A stretch of DNA of 64,000 nucleotides from Gyrodactylus bullatarudis (taxonomy: Eukaryota > Platyhelminthes > Monogenea > Gyrodactylidea > Gyrodactylidae): positions 329,180 to 393,179 of the forward strand of contig SSNU01000095.1 of assembly GCA_012064415.1 (NCBI GenBank), written 5' to 3'. Under the pieces are notes generated by a model that was given only the letters and a program-made list of their open reading frames with translations, ran no database searches and was not told the DNA's origin. Shown piece by piece: positions 1 to 15,100 of this stretch (its first letter is position 1; every line of letters starts with the position of its first letter). The translations under genes and the position numbers were made by a program.

Positions 1-186
1 AGACTCTCCAGCAGAATTAATTGCAGATACTTCAAAGTCATAAATCTGATCAGGTAATAAATTATGAACGTCAGTCTTGAATTTTTGTTTCTTAGAAGTC
101 ATTAAATTGTTAGTTTCGCCTAATTCATAAATTAATTCGTTTCTTGCTTCATTTGAATTTCTTCTCCGGTAGTAGATCTTGTATTT
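1..186 (-). CDS. Lar: LAR-like exon 9: rest of second FN3, cut by window edge
   Basis: Acceptor TCACACAG. It encodes KYKIYYRRRNSNEARNELIY, then FKTDVHNLLPDQIYDFEVSA and INSAGES. The L-x-P-x-x-x-Y-x-F-x-V-x-A-x-N motif is the classical FN3 F-strand signature. The exon runs off base 1. Confidence 0.8.
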
Positions 187-3100
187 CTGTGTGAGAAAGT
201 TATAAAATAATTATTTGGTCAAGCAGTTTGACATTTGAGAAAGACATAAGGATGATTTATCATCTGTTCGAAAACATTATTGTTTTTTGATGCATATTTC
301 TTCTTTTTGTAAAAAATAATAGAGTTAGTTATAATAAGAATCTTACGGACGAATAATATTTAACTGTGTTCATAAAATTTATTTTCCGCTTTTTCAACTC
401 TTGAGCTCAAATTTAAAAACCAATATCGAGTCAAAAATCGACTCCTTTACGAAGAAACTTAAAATTTTTAATTCTCATCCTCATTTCTGTAGTTTAAACA
501 TGTATTTATGTATTTAAACAGTCTATTTATCATCTTCAAATGCAAATGCAAGATATATTTTGGAGAATGTTTATTTTCTAAATCTAATCAAGTTGATGGA
601 GTGAGAAATTTAGCTTCTTAATAAAATCTTATTTTAGTCTTTAATTGAATTTTTAAAAATAGTTAAAGAAATCAGAATTGCTCAAAAGAGCTGAGAGCAT
701 TTATCTTAATCAAAATTCCCTACTCCTCCTGTTCTTCGAATTGAAATGAGACAATAAGTAGATATCCAAATTATAATCAGAGTAAACGTATATGTACATA
801 CGTTTTTCTTCCTCCAAAGCGTATATATTTCCTGAAATTAATCTCTTCTGTTATCCATATTTATGTTTCAGATTTGCGGATTTTACTGATTCATTACAGA
901 TTACGAAAATTATTGGTAGCATTGATTTAAAGAAAAAAATTAATTTTCTACTAGACATTGAACCTACTAGCCAAGTTTGGTCACTGGTTACTACCATATC
1001 AATGGATTCGAACCCAGGTCTTCAACGCTAGTAGGTCCAATGTCTAAAAACACTGTAATTTCTACATGAAAGCATTAATTTAAACTTATTTAGAACAGAA
1101 TTTTCTAAAGTTTAGTTAGAGTTGAAAAATGAGCCTTTCTAATACTTTAAAGAGATTGTTTAACTCACTCTAACGATTCCATTAGGAATTTTTGGCGGTA
1201 ACCAAGTAACTGAAGCAGATTCTTTCGATGTTGCAATAGCCGAAACACTACTAGGTGGATCATCAGGGGCTAAATTATTGAAAAGTTAGAACAATAAATT
1301 TTCTGATCTCATTTTAATCCAAACCTTTTTCTTTGGTCATGAATATCACTTCGTTTGTCAATTCTGAACAGAAGCCATCTGATAACATAGATCTCGCAAC
1401 AACAGAATACTCTGTAAAGATATCGAGGTTTTCAAGATTTGCATGGATTAAACTTTTAGCTGGATCACCATCTAATTTTTTCGTTGTATTCGATAATTTC
1501 ATTGTCCATACCTTGGCCTAAAAAGAAAAATTCTAATCAGCAAATGTTCCTAGTACTGACCATATAAATAAGATTCAATTGATGAAAAAATAACTAATTT
1601 ATAAATGAAATTTAAACTTCTAGTTTAATCAGAGAACTTAGCTTGATGATTAAGAAACTTTATCTCTTCTACAAAAGATGCTGTATCAAAAACTATTGGA
1701 AATACATGAAATTCTTCAAGATGGAAATAAAGTTAGAAAAACTTGGTAGATCTTCGGGGAAGCCTTCTCAGTGATAAGTTATCACTGATAACTAACGAAA
1801 TTTTTGATCTGTCGAATCAGAAAAATTTTTAGTAAAGGGGTAGAAGAATAGATTAATATGACCAATTAGTTCAGTAATACGATACTTTGAGTCTCAAATT
1901 TCTCAAGAAGACAAATATTGAGAATTTCTTTCTTCATTTGGAAAATTGCATTATAATTTACAATAACTTTTCGTCTCATCTAAATTATTCTTCCTCTCCA
2001 GTTAGATCAATATAACCATGTTAACAAAATCAAAATAGGAAAGGCAATGATTGAAAGAATTATTAAGAAATCATATCAAGAAAAAGTCAATTTTGTATTT
2101 TGCCAACACTGTTGGATACTTGGATGATTAGAAGTATATTGTTTAATTTTTTTGTAAAATTTTGCAACAAAATTTTAAATTCGTTTAACATTAATGGGCA
2201 ATGACAGCATATTTATACAAAGTATTTCAAATGAATATTTTCCGCAAAAAAGAACATGAAAAACTTCAAAGATTTCTATGATAAAAGGATTTCCAAAAAA
2301 TTTCTAATTTGACACAAAAATTTCTCTGAGGTGTTATGCAGATTGGTATTTTCTAGAAAGCTTTTGTTTTCCTGTTATTCTCATTAATACCCCTTCTCTT
2401 TTTTGTTATTAAATTTACAAAGTTTTTGTGCGTCATCAAGAAAATCTCTTTGTTAACAATGTGTTGAAGTATTTCCAAGTCAGTTTTTTGTTCATTTCAC
2501 TAAACTTTTGAGAATGATCAGAATAAAGAAATGCTATTTTGAATCAACATCCTGATATTGCTCTTTTTTGTTTCCAGCCTAAAACTTATTTGTAATTTTG
2601 TCAGATAAGATTTAACAAATAAATTATCAGCATTTCAGATAAGACGAGGACTATTTCCATCTTCATCATATACGAAATCATAGATTTCTAACTTCATATC
2701 AACCAGATCTAATTAATTTACTGAGCACTATTCAGTGAATACTATTCACTGAACAGTCCACGCAAATCACTTCAATCAAAAACTGATCTATTGTCATAAA
2801 TGTAGGAAATTTTAAATTCAATTATGAGACAGTAGCCATGCATTAAGAATGAACTAGATGACACAAGAGTATCGATTTGATAAATCATGTTAGATCAATA
2901 CTGGTGAAGCATAATCAGTATGAAAAATCAACGCTTACATGGTAAAATGCAAGGTCACAGTGTCATTTGAAAAAAAATAATGAGCTACTGATAATTTCCT
3001 TTTTATCAGAGGATTATGACTCTAGCATAGTTGTAAAAGAAAAAATATATCGAAAATTCTCTCAATTAAACATTAACCATTAGAGAGGCAAGATTAGAGA

Positions 3101-6100
3101 GAGGATCTTCACTACAATGGGAAATAACCAGTTTTTGTTACATTCTAATTTAACTTGGGGTCATTTGAGTACAAATTCTATCCATGCGCCAGCAGCAATG
3201 CGAGAGTGTCAGAGATATAATGATACTTCTTCTTCACACCAAGAAATTAAATTCAGATTTTTATTTGATATCAATATCAAAGAGAGTCTTGAGTTCTCAA
3301 ATAAAGCTTTAAAAAATTTTTATAAAGGCAAGAAATTCTAAACATTCAATTGTAGAACCATAGTTTTGATATCTTTCTTTTAAGATGGGAAATACCTCAA
3401 ATTGAAGCTAATTCATCTGAGTTTTCACTACAAAACTTTTGGTGCTCTTGAATCTTGTCTAAGCTCTAATGGTACTTTATGAAATGCAGCTTATCCTATT
3501 TTTTAAATATGCAATCTTGTTTAAATTGATACTTTTCCAATCAGATCTCATTAAGTTTCATGTTGATATCTTTATATATGTTACCGTAAATATTGAAACT
3601 CAGGGAATTTCGAAACTCTCCACTGAGTATTGAAACTCCAGTGTGAGTTTCGAAACTCACGAATAATTTCGTGAATATTGAAACTGGTTTCTAAATTCAC
3701 GGTTTCCGTGAGTATTGAAACTTGACTTATTATTAAAGTTAGAAATACTAAAAATCTTAGAGAATATGTACTGAATAATATTAGTTTAATAGTTTTTTAA
3801 TAAATTCATCACTTATTAAAAGTTGTAATTTACAACTTGGAAATATTATTCAGAAAAAGAGCTCCTTTAATGATCATTCGTAAAGCCCATCCCTTGTTTT
3901 TTGCTTATGCAACTTGAATTTTTTTAGATGAATTCTTTAAGGCTTGTTTTTATTTTGTTTATAAAAATATTCTCTACCAATTCACATCAAACCAAGTGTT
4001 AAAAATTTTAACTGAGTATTAGTATTGTGACCGAATGACTCTTCTAGTCGCTTTTATGAAAATGTAGATAGCAAAAAAGCTCCTATAGTATCGGGACTAA
4101 TCATGGAACAACAGACGGCTGGTTCTCTCTACTGGTGATTTTTGGACTCAAGTCAAAATTCAATTCAAAATTCAATAGTAGGAAGAGAATATATTAAATC
4201 TCTAGATGTACATTTCTAAAAGGATCATCAGTAGTGTCACTTTTAAAATGATATAATTTAAAAAGGTCAATGAATATAATAGTTTACAAATTCTCAAAGA
4301 AATAGTAGAAGAAGGAAAATAAATAGAATAAAATATGAGCTGAAAAAACACCAAAACTCTCCAATAAATAGCAGAAATGGAGAGAAAAGTGAAAAAGCTC
4401 ATATCGGCCAGGGTAGTTGAAGATTGTATGAATAATTTTTCTGAACGCATAGATTTGGTTTGTATAAGTTAATAAAGAATTTCTCTTTGACCCATACATC
4501 TATGCTGTCGTCTCCAGGATTTTTATAAAGAATGGAAAAATTTGAAATTGAGGCAGCATGATTCTCTTGTTTAAGATGTCTTGTAATCGCTGTGTCTTTC
4601 TTCAAATGATCACTGGATCTTGTATTATTATATTATATTATTATTATATTCATTGACCTTTTTAAATTATATCCTTTTAAAAGTGACACTACTGATGATC
4701 CTTTTAGAAATGTACATCTAGTGATTTAATATATTCTCTTCCTACTATTGAATTTTGAATTATGAACTTTAGAGGATTCTCGGACGTTTATGAAAATTTA
4801 CGTGAATATTTTACTCGTAATAAAATTCAATTCATAAAATGTGATTGAAAACTGAATTGCAAGACAAATAAATGCAAGTGTCTGCGTCAAAATTTACTTG
4901 ATAAATATTGAAGAGTTTCAAGTTTCAATACTCCCGGAAACCGTGAATTTAGAAACCAGTTTCAATATTCACGGTAACATATACAGTTCAGTTTATACGC
5001 CTGGTGGGGAAAATAAAATTTTTTTTCTCAAATAAATGTGAATTATACGAATCCAGCCATGGATGTGAAATCTTGCCTGATCTCAAACTACAAGCAATCC
5101 TCATTTCATTTGCATGAAAAATTACTCAAAGTTGTTTTTTTCCAATACAAACGATCAGCAATCAGAAAATTAGCAAGAATCAGTGTTCTGCGTCATTAAC
5201 TCATGAGGGAATTTCATGTACACGTTGTATAGTTCCAGTTTTCATGTTAACTCTATCCAAGTGGATAAAATAATTTTCAGGCTGGATGCTTGTCACAGAA
5301 AATTATCCATAGTCTACTGGAGCTAGCACATTCAGTAAGGAAAGCATACAAGGTAATTGAAATAGAAGCTTCTCAAAGATTGAGTAATACACGATGTAGA
5401 AAATTGATTTTACATCGAAAAAATTGTAATCCTTATAGTTAGTAACTAACAATTACAGAAGTTTTCATAAATGAAATTTAAGAATATTCAAAAAAATCCA
5501 TCAAAACCTCTACCAAAAGAAGAGCTTTAGATTTACTTATCTATTCGTGAAATGCTAAAAATTAGCTGAGTAAAAACACTCACAAACTTGACAGGTTTAT
5601 CAAACTCGAAGCTATCAAAGTCATCAACCATGAAATTTTTCAGGGTGTCTAATTCCAGATTTCCCCGATTGGTCCAATGAATGATATATCCTATGATATG
5701 AACTTTATCCGTCTCCAGCTGAGTTTCCTCAATCATAATTTCTGCAGTATTTGCTGTTATTTCGCCTAGCAAAATATCTTTTGGACTAGGCTCCATCTTC
5801 TTGACTAATACACTGACCTTATGTACAACAGAGCCGATTTTCGAGTTGGCAATGCAAGAAACATTTTCAGACTGTGTAATACTCAGGAGATTAATTTGAC
5901 TAGTACCGTGAAAACTCTCAGAGGTAGATCCAAGTTCTTTTGAGTTACGAAACCAGTTGACTTTTGGCACAGGATTGCCAACAGCTGTACAATTAAGAAA
6001 GACGTCTGAGCCCGGATTTATGATGATTCTTCTTGAAGGTACTGTGATAAATCTTGGCAGGAATTCTCTTTCTAAAATCAAAGGAAAAATTTTAATGTGT

Positions 6101-9100
6101 TTGTTTCAAAATAAATTCTATGATGCATCATGCCCAAGAAAATGCCAAAATTAAAAAGCGATCAAGAAGCAATTCATGTTTAACCAAATTTTCAAAGCAA
6201 GCTTTAAAATAAAATTTCACTTACTTTTCTCCAATAAAATTTGTATTGTTGCCTCTAAGTTTTCTGATTTGAAATTATATTTTAGTTGATTTAAATAACT
6301 TTTAATATTTTAATATTCAAAGCCATAAAAGTATTTTTCTCTACACAGCATTGCATCTTTGAATAAATAAAATGTAAATTGAAAAAATAAACCTTAGTAA
6401 TGACTCATTAGTAATGACTGTCAAAAGCCAGATTTTCGCGTAAATCAAGAAAGATAAAATTGATAAAAGTTTTACGCTATATATCGAGATTAGAGATGTA
6501 ACAATTTTTTAAACCTATTTTTAACACCTACTCAAATGATAATACTATGAATTCGAAACATCATTTTATATAAGATCAAGTATCAAAATGCTTGTCTGTG
6601 ATAATATTCAAGTTTAATTATCAGACTTTCTTAAAAATGCCGCTAAATTTTCAATGAATTTTTACTACGTTTTCACTGATATTTCGAATACCTTCTTTTC
6701 TGATAAAGCTTCAAGTGTTTTTTTCAATGAAAATAGTATTAGAATCATGTTAGGATTATTTCTGTTATATTTTGTTATTCCACTATGCCTACACGAGAAA
6801 TGAGGGAAAATGGGCAATTCACGAGTATGCATGGGATTGCAAACGAACTTTTGGTTATTTTAGATCTCACACATCATCGTTATCAAAATTATATGTGGAA
6901 ATTCCACGGAAAACTTTGATTTAATAAAAGATCAAAATTCGTTACATCTCAAATCGAGACACATTTCAGTGAAATTACTTAAAATCTGAGACTATACGGA
7001 AATTTCAATCAAACCAGATAATGATCAATGAAAAACTACAGAAATTTTTTAAATTTATTGAAATTCCAGTATCCTTTTTTGGAGTTCAGAGTAGTCAAAG
7101 AACTATGTCTTTGGCCAATTAATCAAATGGGCTTTAATCAAAAGGAATTTCTAATTAATAAAATATTAATTTGTTGTCAGATCCAAAATTTTCTGCTGCC
7201 TGCCTACTTATATAGTGTGACTAATTCTTGTGATGTATTCTAAGGATATATTAAATGTCATTAAAAAACATTGACAAGATTCTATACAGGAGATAAAACA
7301 GGAGTATATGTTTATTAAATATCCAGCCCTCTGGGGTGATTCATTTAAGGCATATTTGACATTTAGATTGTTACCGGATATTCAAAAACGGCATCAACTT
7401 GAGTTTTTTTTAAAAGTGATGATTTCAAATCTTGATGATAAAGATATAGTTGAAAACGTGATTAAAATCACAATTCAGTGAAATTTTCTCGGTTTTTATT
7501 TGATTAAAAACTTAAGAAAACATTGTCTAAATTATTAAATTTTGATATTTATTTGATTCAGACCAGTGTCAATGCTTACACAAACAAAGGTACCAGACAC
7601 TTTGAGTGAGTTTCAGTATAAGAATTAAGCTTATGGACAAGCAAACTTTAGGCTTAGTGAAATATAAAGTTATTTACGATTTAATCATTCATTGTAGCGA
7701 CTAATAAATCTGAGCTGTATTAATCTCATTAAAAACACAGTTATGATTTAGTGATTTACTCATCAATGATTACTCATGAGTCATCATGATACATTTAAAA
7801 GTTGCGAATAAGACAAAACAACCAAAAAAACATTCATTGATTCTAATTTAACTTGATGACAAACTCAAGGTCTAAAACATCGCAAAATATTCTTAGTCAT
7901 TTTATAACAAGTTTGTGATAAAGCTATTTATATTAAAATTTTGCTATATTTTGCAATAATACTTCCTGTCTTTTTTCACTTATCATCTGTTTCATTCTGC
8001 TATAAGTTTTAGATATACCTCTTATCTGATCTCATAGGATTAAGTCTTTTTTTGCCAAGACTCTTAACTTAAGAGTAAAAGACTCAAAATTTTAGTGTGA
8101 CAATCAACAACAAATTATTTTGAAATCCTACTTCACTAAATTTTTAGAGAGTTTCCTCTGAGTTTCTGTCTTTTCTATGGAATCGGATTCTCTTATTTAT
8201 TAATTCTTGAGTTAATAAATATTTATTGCGTTTCTAGACTGTGTTACTTACCTCTAACGAGAAGATGATGTTCCTCTGAGATTCGTGTTCCGTGACTATT
8301 TTTAGCCTCACACATATAATTGCCTTCATCACTTTCGTCGAGGTTTTTAATAAACAGTGTCCCATCATCTTTAAAATGAAGTTTATTGTTAAAATTGGAA
8401 AAAATTGACAAATTTCTCCGAATTCTATCTTACCTGCTTGGACAAATTGATTGTTGTTCATGTTAATGGGCGCAAAATTTTTATACCAAGTTATTTTTGG
8501 TTCTGGGTCTCCTCGAGCGAGACAAGGTAATTCAGCACTTTCACTCTTTTGAAGTATCATCACAGTGGAGTTGTGATCAAAGTATGGAAATCCAATGGGT
8601 GCATCTTAAAATATTAGAAAAGTTTGTTTATAGGCTTCAAGATCATCGAAAAATTTAGTGTTAAAAATTATCTTGAATTTGATAATAATAATAATTTGTA
8701 CATTTTGAATCTCATTTTCCTACCGACCTTTCTGACTAAAACTATGAATTCAGAGCATGAGTCGAAAATGCTTTGCCTTTATCTCTTTCATGTTTCAAAA
8801 TCGACATTAAATGAGTTTCTAACTTTTGAGCATCGATATTGGTAGTTATTTTGTTCTATGAAACCGTGATAGATGATAGGAAAATGAGCTTCACGATAAC
8901 TTGGAATGATCAAAACAAATAAATAATTTAGAGCTTCAAATTAAAAGCTGTAAGCTTCAATTATGAGTCAATATCTTACCTTGTATTGAATTATAGACTT
9001 TTAATTCAGCTTCGGAATTGACTCGGCCCAATGGATTTGAAGAGGAACATGTAATCTTAATGAGATGATTTGTTATCGGTATTGATGGAATTTTCAAGAT

Positions 9101-12100
9101 TGATCCTCTAGGTATTTTTATGGATTCTCCAAATTTATCATCTAAGCCAACGGCCTAATTAGAAAAATTGAAATAAATAATCCAATCATATGATGATGAT
9201 ATATTGTAATGCTTTCAGATTCATTAGGCAAAAAAAGTTGAATACACACCTGTCAATGAGTTTAATCTTTTGGGATTATATTTCATTTCTATTAAAAGAT
9301 GAATGAATCTTGAATTCTTATTATATACTCTTTACTATCATCCATTTGTTATATAATATTCCTTATTATTAAATGAAAACTTTGGCTACAATAGTTATTT
9401 AGTTTAAAATCTAAAACTTAAATTTTTACCTTTTTCATGTCAAATTTGAAAATAAAAAATTCAAAGTGATTCTTGATTCATTCACAAAACAATAATGGAT
9501 TTTGAAGACTAAACCATTCAGTATAACACTTACAATCCATTCAATAATTGGTGCTGGATTACCATCTACGAGACACTTCATCACCATCTTTTCCTTGACG
9601 ATAACAGCTGTTGATTCTGGCGCTTCAAGTATCATTGGTTTTTCTAGATGGAAAACAATACATTTAAATTTAATTTTTATGTATTTTCAATATAAAATTT
9701 TCATTCGGTCAACAGCTCAGTTGAAAAAAGGAAATGTTATAGATTCAATTTATCATCCAAATATGAAAAGATAATTAAGCCAAGTTAATTTTCTTGATTA
9801 GGAAATCTTTATACAATTAAATACTGAAAAAATTTTCAAATTTAAATACAGTAACGTCTACTTGAACATTCACAACTCTCGTCACTTTACAGAGCTCTTA
9901 CCTGTAGTCAAATCAACCAGTTGTATTAGCCAGCTCTGTATTTATTATTCAAATTCATTTTCCAAAATAAAATAACGTATTTAATTAATATATATTTGTC
10001 ATATTTCTGAATCTCTATATAATATTTGTCTATAGTGTTCAGATTTAAAAAATAAACCTCATTAATTTATTGAATGATGATTAATAGAAATGGAAATATT
10101 CTTGTTTCTCGTTTATTTTTTGAAGATTTATTGAATTAAAAAAGGACAGAAATGTTTTTCCCACTTGAATCTATACGAGACTAGAATCGAAAGATATAAA
10201 ATTGATTGAAGTTTGTCTGAGAAATATCACTGAAATCATAACGGAATTCCTTTTTAAAATCCTTTTTTGTATTTTTATGTTATTTTTCCTTCTTCTACTA
10301 TTCTAAAAACATACTCAATATTATAATCAATAACTTACAGCTAAAAATTATCATCAGGTAAGTTGATTTTATTATCAGTGAGGCATTACTTTATTCGAAT
10401 TAATGTAGTTAATATTATACAATATAACTAATAAATGCATTGGTTCTAAGACACATTTCCAAGATCCTTCAACTCATAAACCGAACTCATTTTAATCGAA
10501 TGCAACATGAAATTTTGTGGCATACTGAAGAGTCCAAAAAACGACCATATAAAAGCTTTTATTATTATTTAACCTTTCAATTGTCTAATTTAACTTGTAA
10601 AAAACTCATGTTTTTCTCAAATAATCGTCAATCAACTGTTTTTTTTAGAATTATATAAATTCTATCAGGTCTCAGATATATTCATACGAAGTTCTTTTTT
10701 TCAAGTTTAATTCGATACGGAAATGAAGATTCAAAATATTTTCTATTTCCCAAATGTATTTAAATTAAAAAAGCTCTCAAAGTAGGAGTTTAAGACTTGA
10801 AACAAATACAGCTACAAGAGATAATGATAACTTGTAAAAGATTAGACTTACTCTTGATGAAGGAAGCATAGTTACCTATGCTTCTTTTTTGATGGTGACG
10901 AGTCAATGAATCTATACGGTTTAGATAATTACAGGTTTTAAAAGATCTCTTCTCATTTTCTTAGAATACTCGTCTTTCCTCGTTTTATTTATTTATCGCT
11001 CAAATTATTTTAAATAAATTACAACATGCAAAATAACAAGAGGCATGCAGTATCATTCAAAAAGTAATTTTTGATTTGGTCTCTGCTTTCTATAATCTCA
11101 AAAAAATTAGCCCAGAAAATTTTTACTACTACAAATGCCATTATCAGGAAGCAACTGAAACACGTGTCTGTCATCAATTGTTTCATATGTGCTTCTCGTA
11201 TAAATGTCAAATGAGAAACTTTAACCATGGTTTTGTAAAAGTTAAGGATTAGAGTTTACTAGTGGTTATATAACCCTAGGCATATACAATGTAATCAAGA
11301 GAACTACTTGTTGAAATAAAACATTACTCACAGTTTCAAAATCAATTCAAGATAACCAAATCTATGAGAGCATAATGGCTAAAAGAATAGCACTAGGATC
11401 ATGTCAGGAAAATCTCTTTTGATCTGAATGGATGTCGAAAGAACATTATTTTGCCAATGTCAAAAAAAACTTTAGAATAAAGAGAAAAAATATATATTAT
11501 GAGAGTCGTATTTTATCTTGTGATTTTCTTTACATTTAAAGAACGTTTTTTGTGACAACTTATTTAACCACTACCTCAAAACATACATTTATTTTCTGAA
11601 TATACAGATAGTCAGATAGTTTTTCCAGTATTTATTAAGAGTTAAGAAATATATTTTATTTGTGTACAATGTACACAATACACTTGATAACAAGAGAATA
11701 ATTTAATAAAATTTCAAGTCTTCCTGATTTCCAATGTATGTTAATATTTCCAACACAGTGCTAAAATCACTAACAAATGCGAGTAATATAAAAATATAAA
11801 CAAAAGTAATAATTTTACATTATTTCCTTTAGTGAGATTGTTTTCGGAAATTTACTCATTCCCCTATAACCTAGATTTATTAAGTCATTCAAAATTTGTT
11901 AGACATCAGTCTAGATTTGATCCAAAGAAGATTTCTTTTGTCGATTCTACTCAAATGAGCCCATCAGAGTTGATCTTTAAGTCATCTATAAACGCATCGA
12001 AAATATATATCCCCAAATCTCTCGAGTTATGTATTTTTCATTGAGGTTTATCAAATATTTAGATATAGAGAGTAATTTTCATCCAATTATGGTTGAATAA

Positions 12101-15100
12101 ACACACAGTAAATCGCTTGAGTAGGAAAATTAATTTTTCAAAAGATTCCAAGGAGAGATTAACTCATTTTTTTACATTTAAATAGGATATCTGGATCAAG
12201 TTAATTTTACACTTATTTATACACACTCTAGAATACAGCCAAGAAATGAAGATTTTTCAGGGGAATTTAAAATTCAATTCGATGTCGAAAGCTACCCCTT
12301 ATACAATCATTTTATTTATAAGATAATCCAAGATTATCAAGCAGAAAATTTTGAATCGAATGCGTCGTTTGGAAATTATAAAAAGCTAATAATTTTTGGT
12401 TTAAATTAAGAACTGTTACGTGTTTCAGAGTTGTTGTCCTTTATAAATAAATATTAAAGGCTTAGAGAGCTGATTGAAATGATTGAAGGATACGCTACGT
12501 TAAATTTAGCTTTGATCGAAAAAGAGTAACTTCAAGATACTACCTTGCAGCTTGATAAATGAAAAAAAACTCACCAAATTTATCAATTATTTTTGTCATA
12601 TTGTTTAATCCAAGAATGAAAAATGCGTCAACTGAAGGCCATAAGATCAGAGGAAATATAAACGAAATACTCCACATGTTTCATTTATAACTAATTATCA
12701 TATTTTTTTATTAAATCCTCTTTCTTGAGTAGACTATCAGATTGAGTTATGCAGTCTTTTACTTATTTTAGACAGTTATCTTTCCGTTTCGTACATTTAA
12801 AACAACTCTAAAGATGTGGACCAATCAGAGAAAAGGAAATTTCAATTTTAGAGATTACTTGACTTCCAATGAGGAGAGATGTGAAATTATCATTTTAATA
12901 TGCTCCTATTCGACTTTACTATCAAATTAAACACAAAAAGAGATTTTACTTGAATTTTAGATGAAGTTTGAAAATAAATAAGCATTAAATTTTGTGAATT
13001 AGGTTTGCAGTTGTGTACATCCTATAAATACTTTTTTAATCACATGTCTACTTAAAAGTAAAATTGTATATTCAAATAAATTTTATATTTATATATTTTT
13101 AAATTATCCTCTATATGCTTTTTAGTAGTTTAATTATAAATAATTTGTCATTTAAGGTTTATTATCTCTTGAGTTCATAGTGTTGACGCTATTATCTTAT
13201 TAAAGAAATATTCCGTAAACTTGGCATAAATGTTATTCTTCTTCCATGCATCTCATTACTCTTCCCTGTTACGTAAAACCAAAGTAAATTATTTTATTGA
13301 TTACTACATATTCTTCCTGATGATGATGAGATAATTAAAAATTTCTAAGGTCATCGTTTCTTGTTTCATGTTTTGTTCTACCCCCTCCTTGTTCTCGTTT
13401 AGCAACCGGTTTCTTCTCATCTATATTCAGATTTATCCAGTATAATTGATACTGGGAGCATTCAAGTACAGTAATTCTGACACATAATTTCCATGTTTGT
13501 TACCAAGACCTTGGAGAAGACTGTATTTTGATATATATTATTATTAATACTGTAGTAGTATACTATCCAGGTAGGGAAAATTGTAAGCAGTATCTCTTCT
13601 ACACATTGTGATGATGTGTTGTTGAAAAACAAGTTGAATGAGTCATTCTCAGCCTTCAACTGAAAATTGGTGTATTAGGTTTTGTAATAGAAAAGATAGA
13701 AAAAGGAGAGGTGAAAAAGTCGAAAGTCTAATAAAATCCAGACGAAAAATAGCATGTCTCTTTCATACCATGAATGTGTTTCTCTTTTGAATTTTACTAT
13801 AAAAACTTTGCTGTTGTTGACGTTAGACTTGAATAATAAAATATAGGAAACCTATTTTATTTCCAGAAGCATTGAATATTCTTTTTTAATTCAAGGAAGT
13901 CTTGAACATTACATTGTCGAATAAAGAATTAACTGCATATGTCCAAGATACAATATTCTATTAAATTTTGTGAATTCCAACGATTAAAAGAATTATCAGA
14001 CAAAAATGCAACATCAGTGGAGTCGTTCATAAGAAGATTTTCTATTGAAAGTGATTTAAAGTTTTTATTCAAGATCACAGTAAGACAAGAAAATTGAATA
14101 TGCTAAATATATGGATCAACTGTTCATCATAGGAGAGTAGATTTTTGATTTCATAATGTACAAGATGATATTTTTATCTGTAAAAATTGATGTGTCTACC
14201 GAGAATACCTTTTCTAACAGTGATCCTGATTCATATCCCACCTAATCACTTCTGAACCCAACATAATGCCAACTGGAAATTCAAGAGATGGTTCACTCTA
14301 TTTCATCTTTTTGAAATTTTGATGTAAGAATCGATAATTTAAATTATAGCTTTTTATTTCTTAATTCAACACTTTCGACTTTTGCAAAATAAAATTTGAA
14401 ATCTCAATTATATTCTTTCTTGATAAAAATCTAATTTTAATTGTGGGAGCTGGAAGAAGGGGCTGAATAAACATTAAAATCATTTTAAAAGCTAGAAAAC
14501 ACAATGCAGATTCAGTATTACGGATGGAAATTGTTGACAAGAAGAAAACCATGTACTTTGTATTTTTTAACTGAAAGAATGTGCCTGTTAATTGTAGGAA
14601 AACCAGATATACCAAAACATTTAATTTTCAAAATACATCTGTATAACCTTATGTACCAGAATTATGATTTTTTTATTATAAAACTATGGAATTCAAGTGC
14701 AAAAATATCTGAATGAATGTATCCCCTACTCCATGTTTTTACATTAGACCATCTTAATTACATAAAATCCAATAATTTATTATTTATTATGATGATTGCA
14801 CGTTAACGTTCGAGAGAAAGAAGGAGAAATAGATGCGTACATAACCTTTTTGGGTAATGTTACAAACTCAGTCAGGATGTTGTGTGTACGAGCAAAAAAA
14901 GAACCAATTCGTTAGTTTACTACATACATACGTAACCTAATCAAGATGTACATTTTATTTTATTTATAATGCCTAGTTTCAATTAAAAGTAATACACATT
15001 TTCAAACTGTTATTCTGATCCAATAATGCATTCATTGTTGTTGATAAATTTTTTTGTGTAGAATTTGGTTTTTTTGGTGAAAAACTGATTCAATCTTATT

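Noticed and set aside
953..1045. A functional tRNA gene
   Set aside because: Only the T-arm and box B fit; no anticodon arm, D arm or box A could be placed, and the arms are far longer than an acceptor stem.
4202..4499. Hydrophobic minus-strand frames resembling membrane proteins
   Set aside because: They are alternative frames of the Penelope-like 3' untranslated tail.
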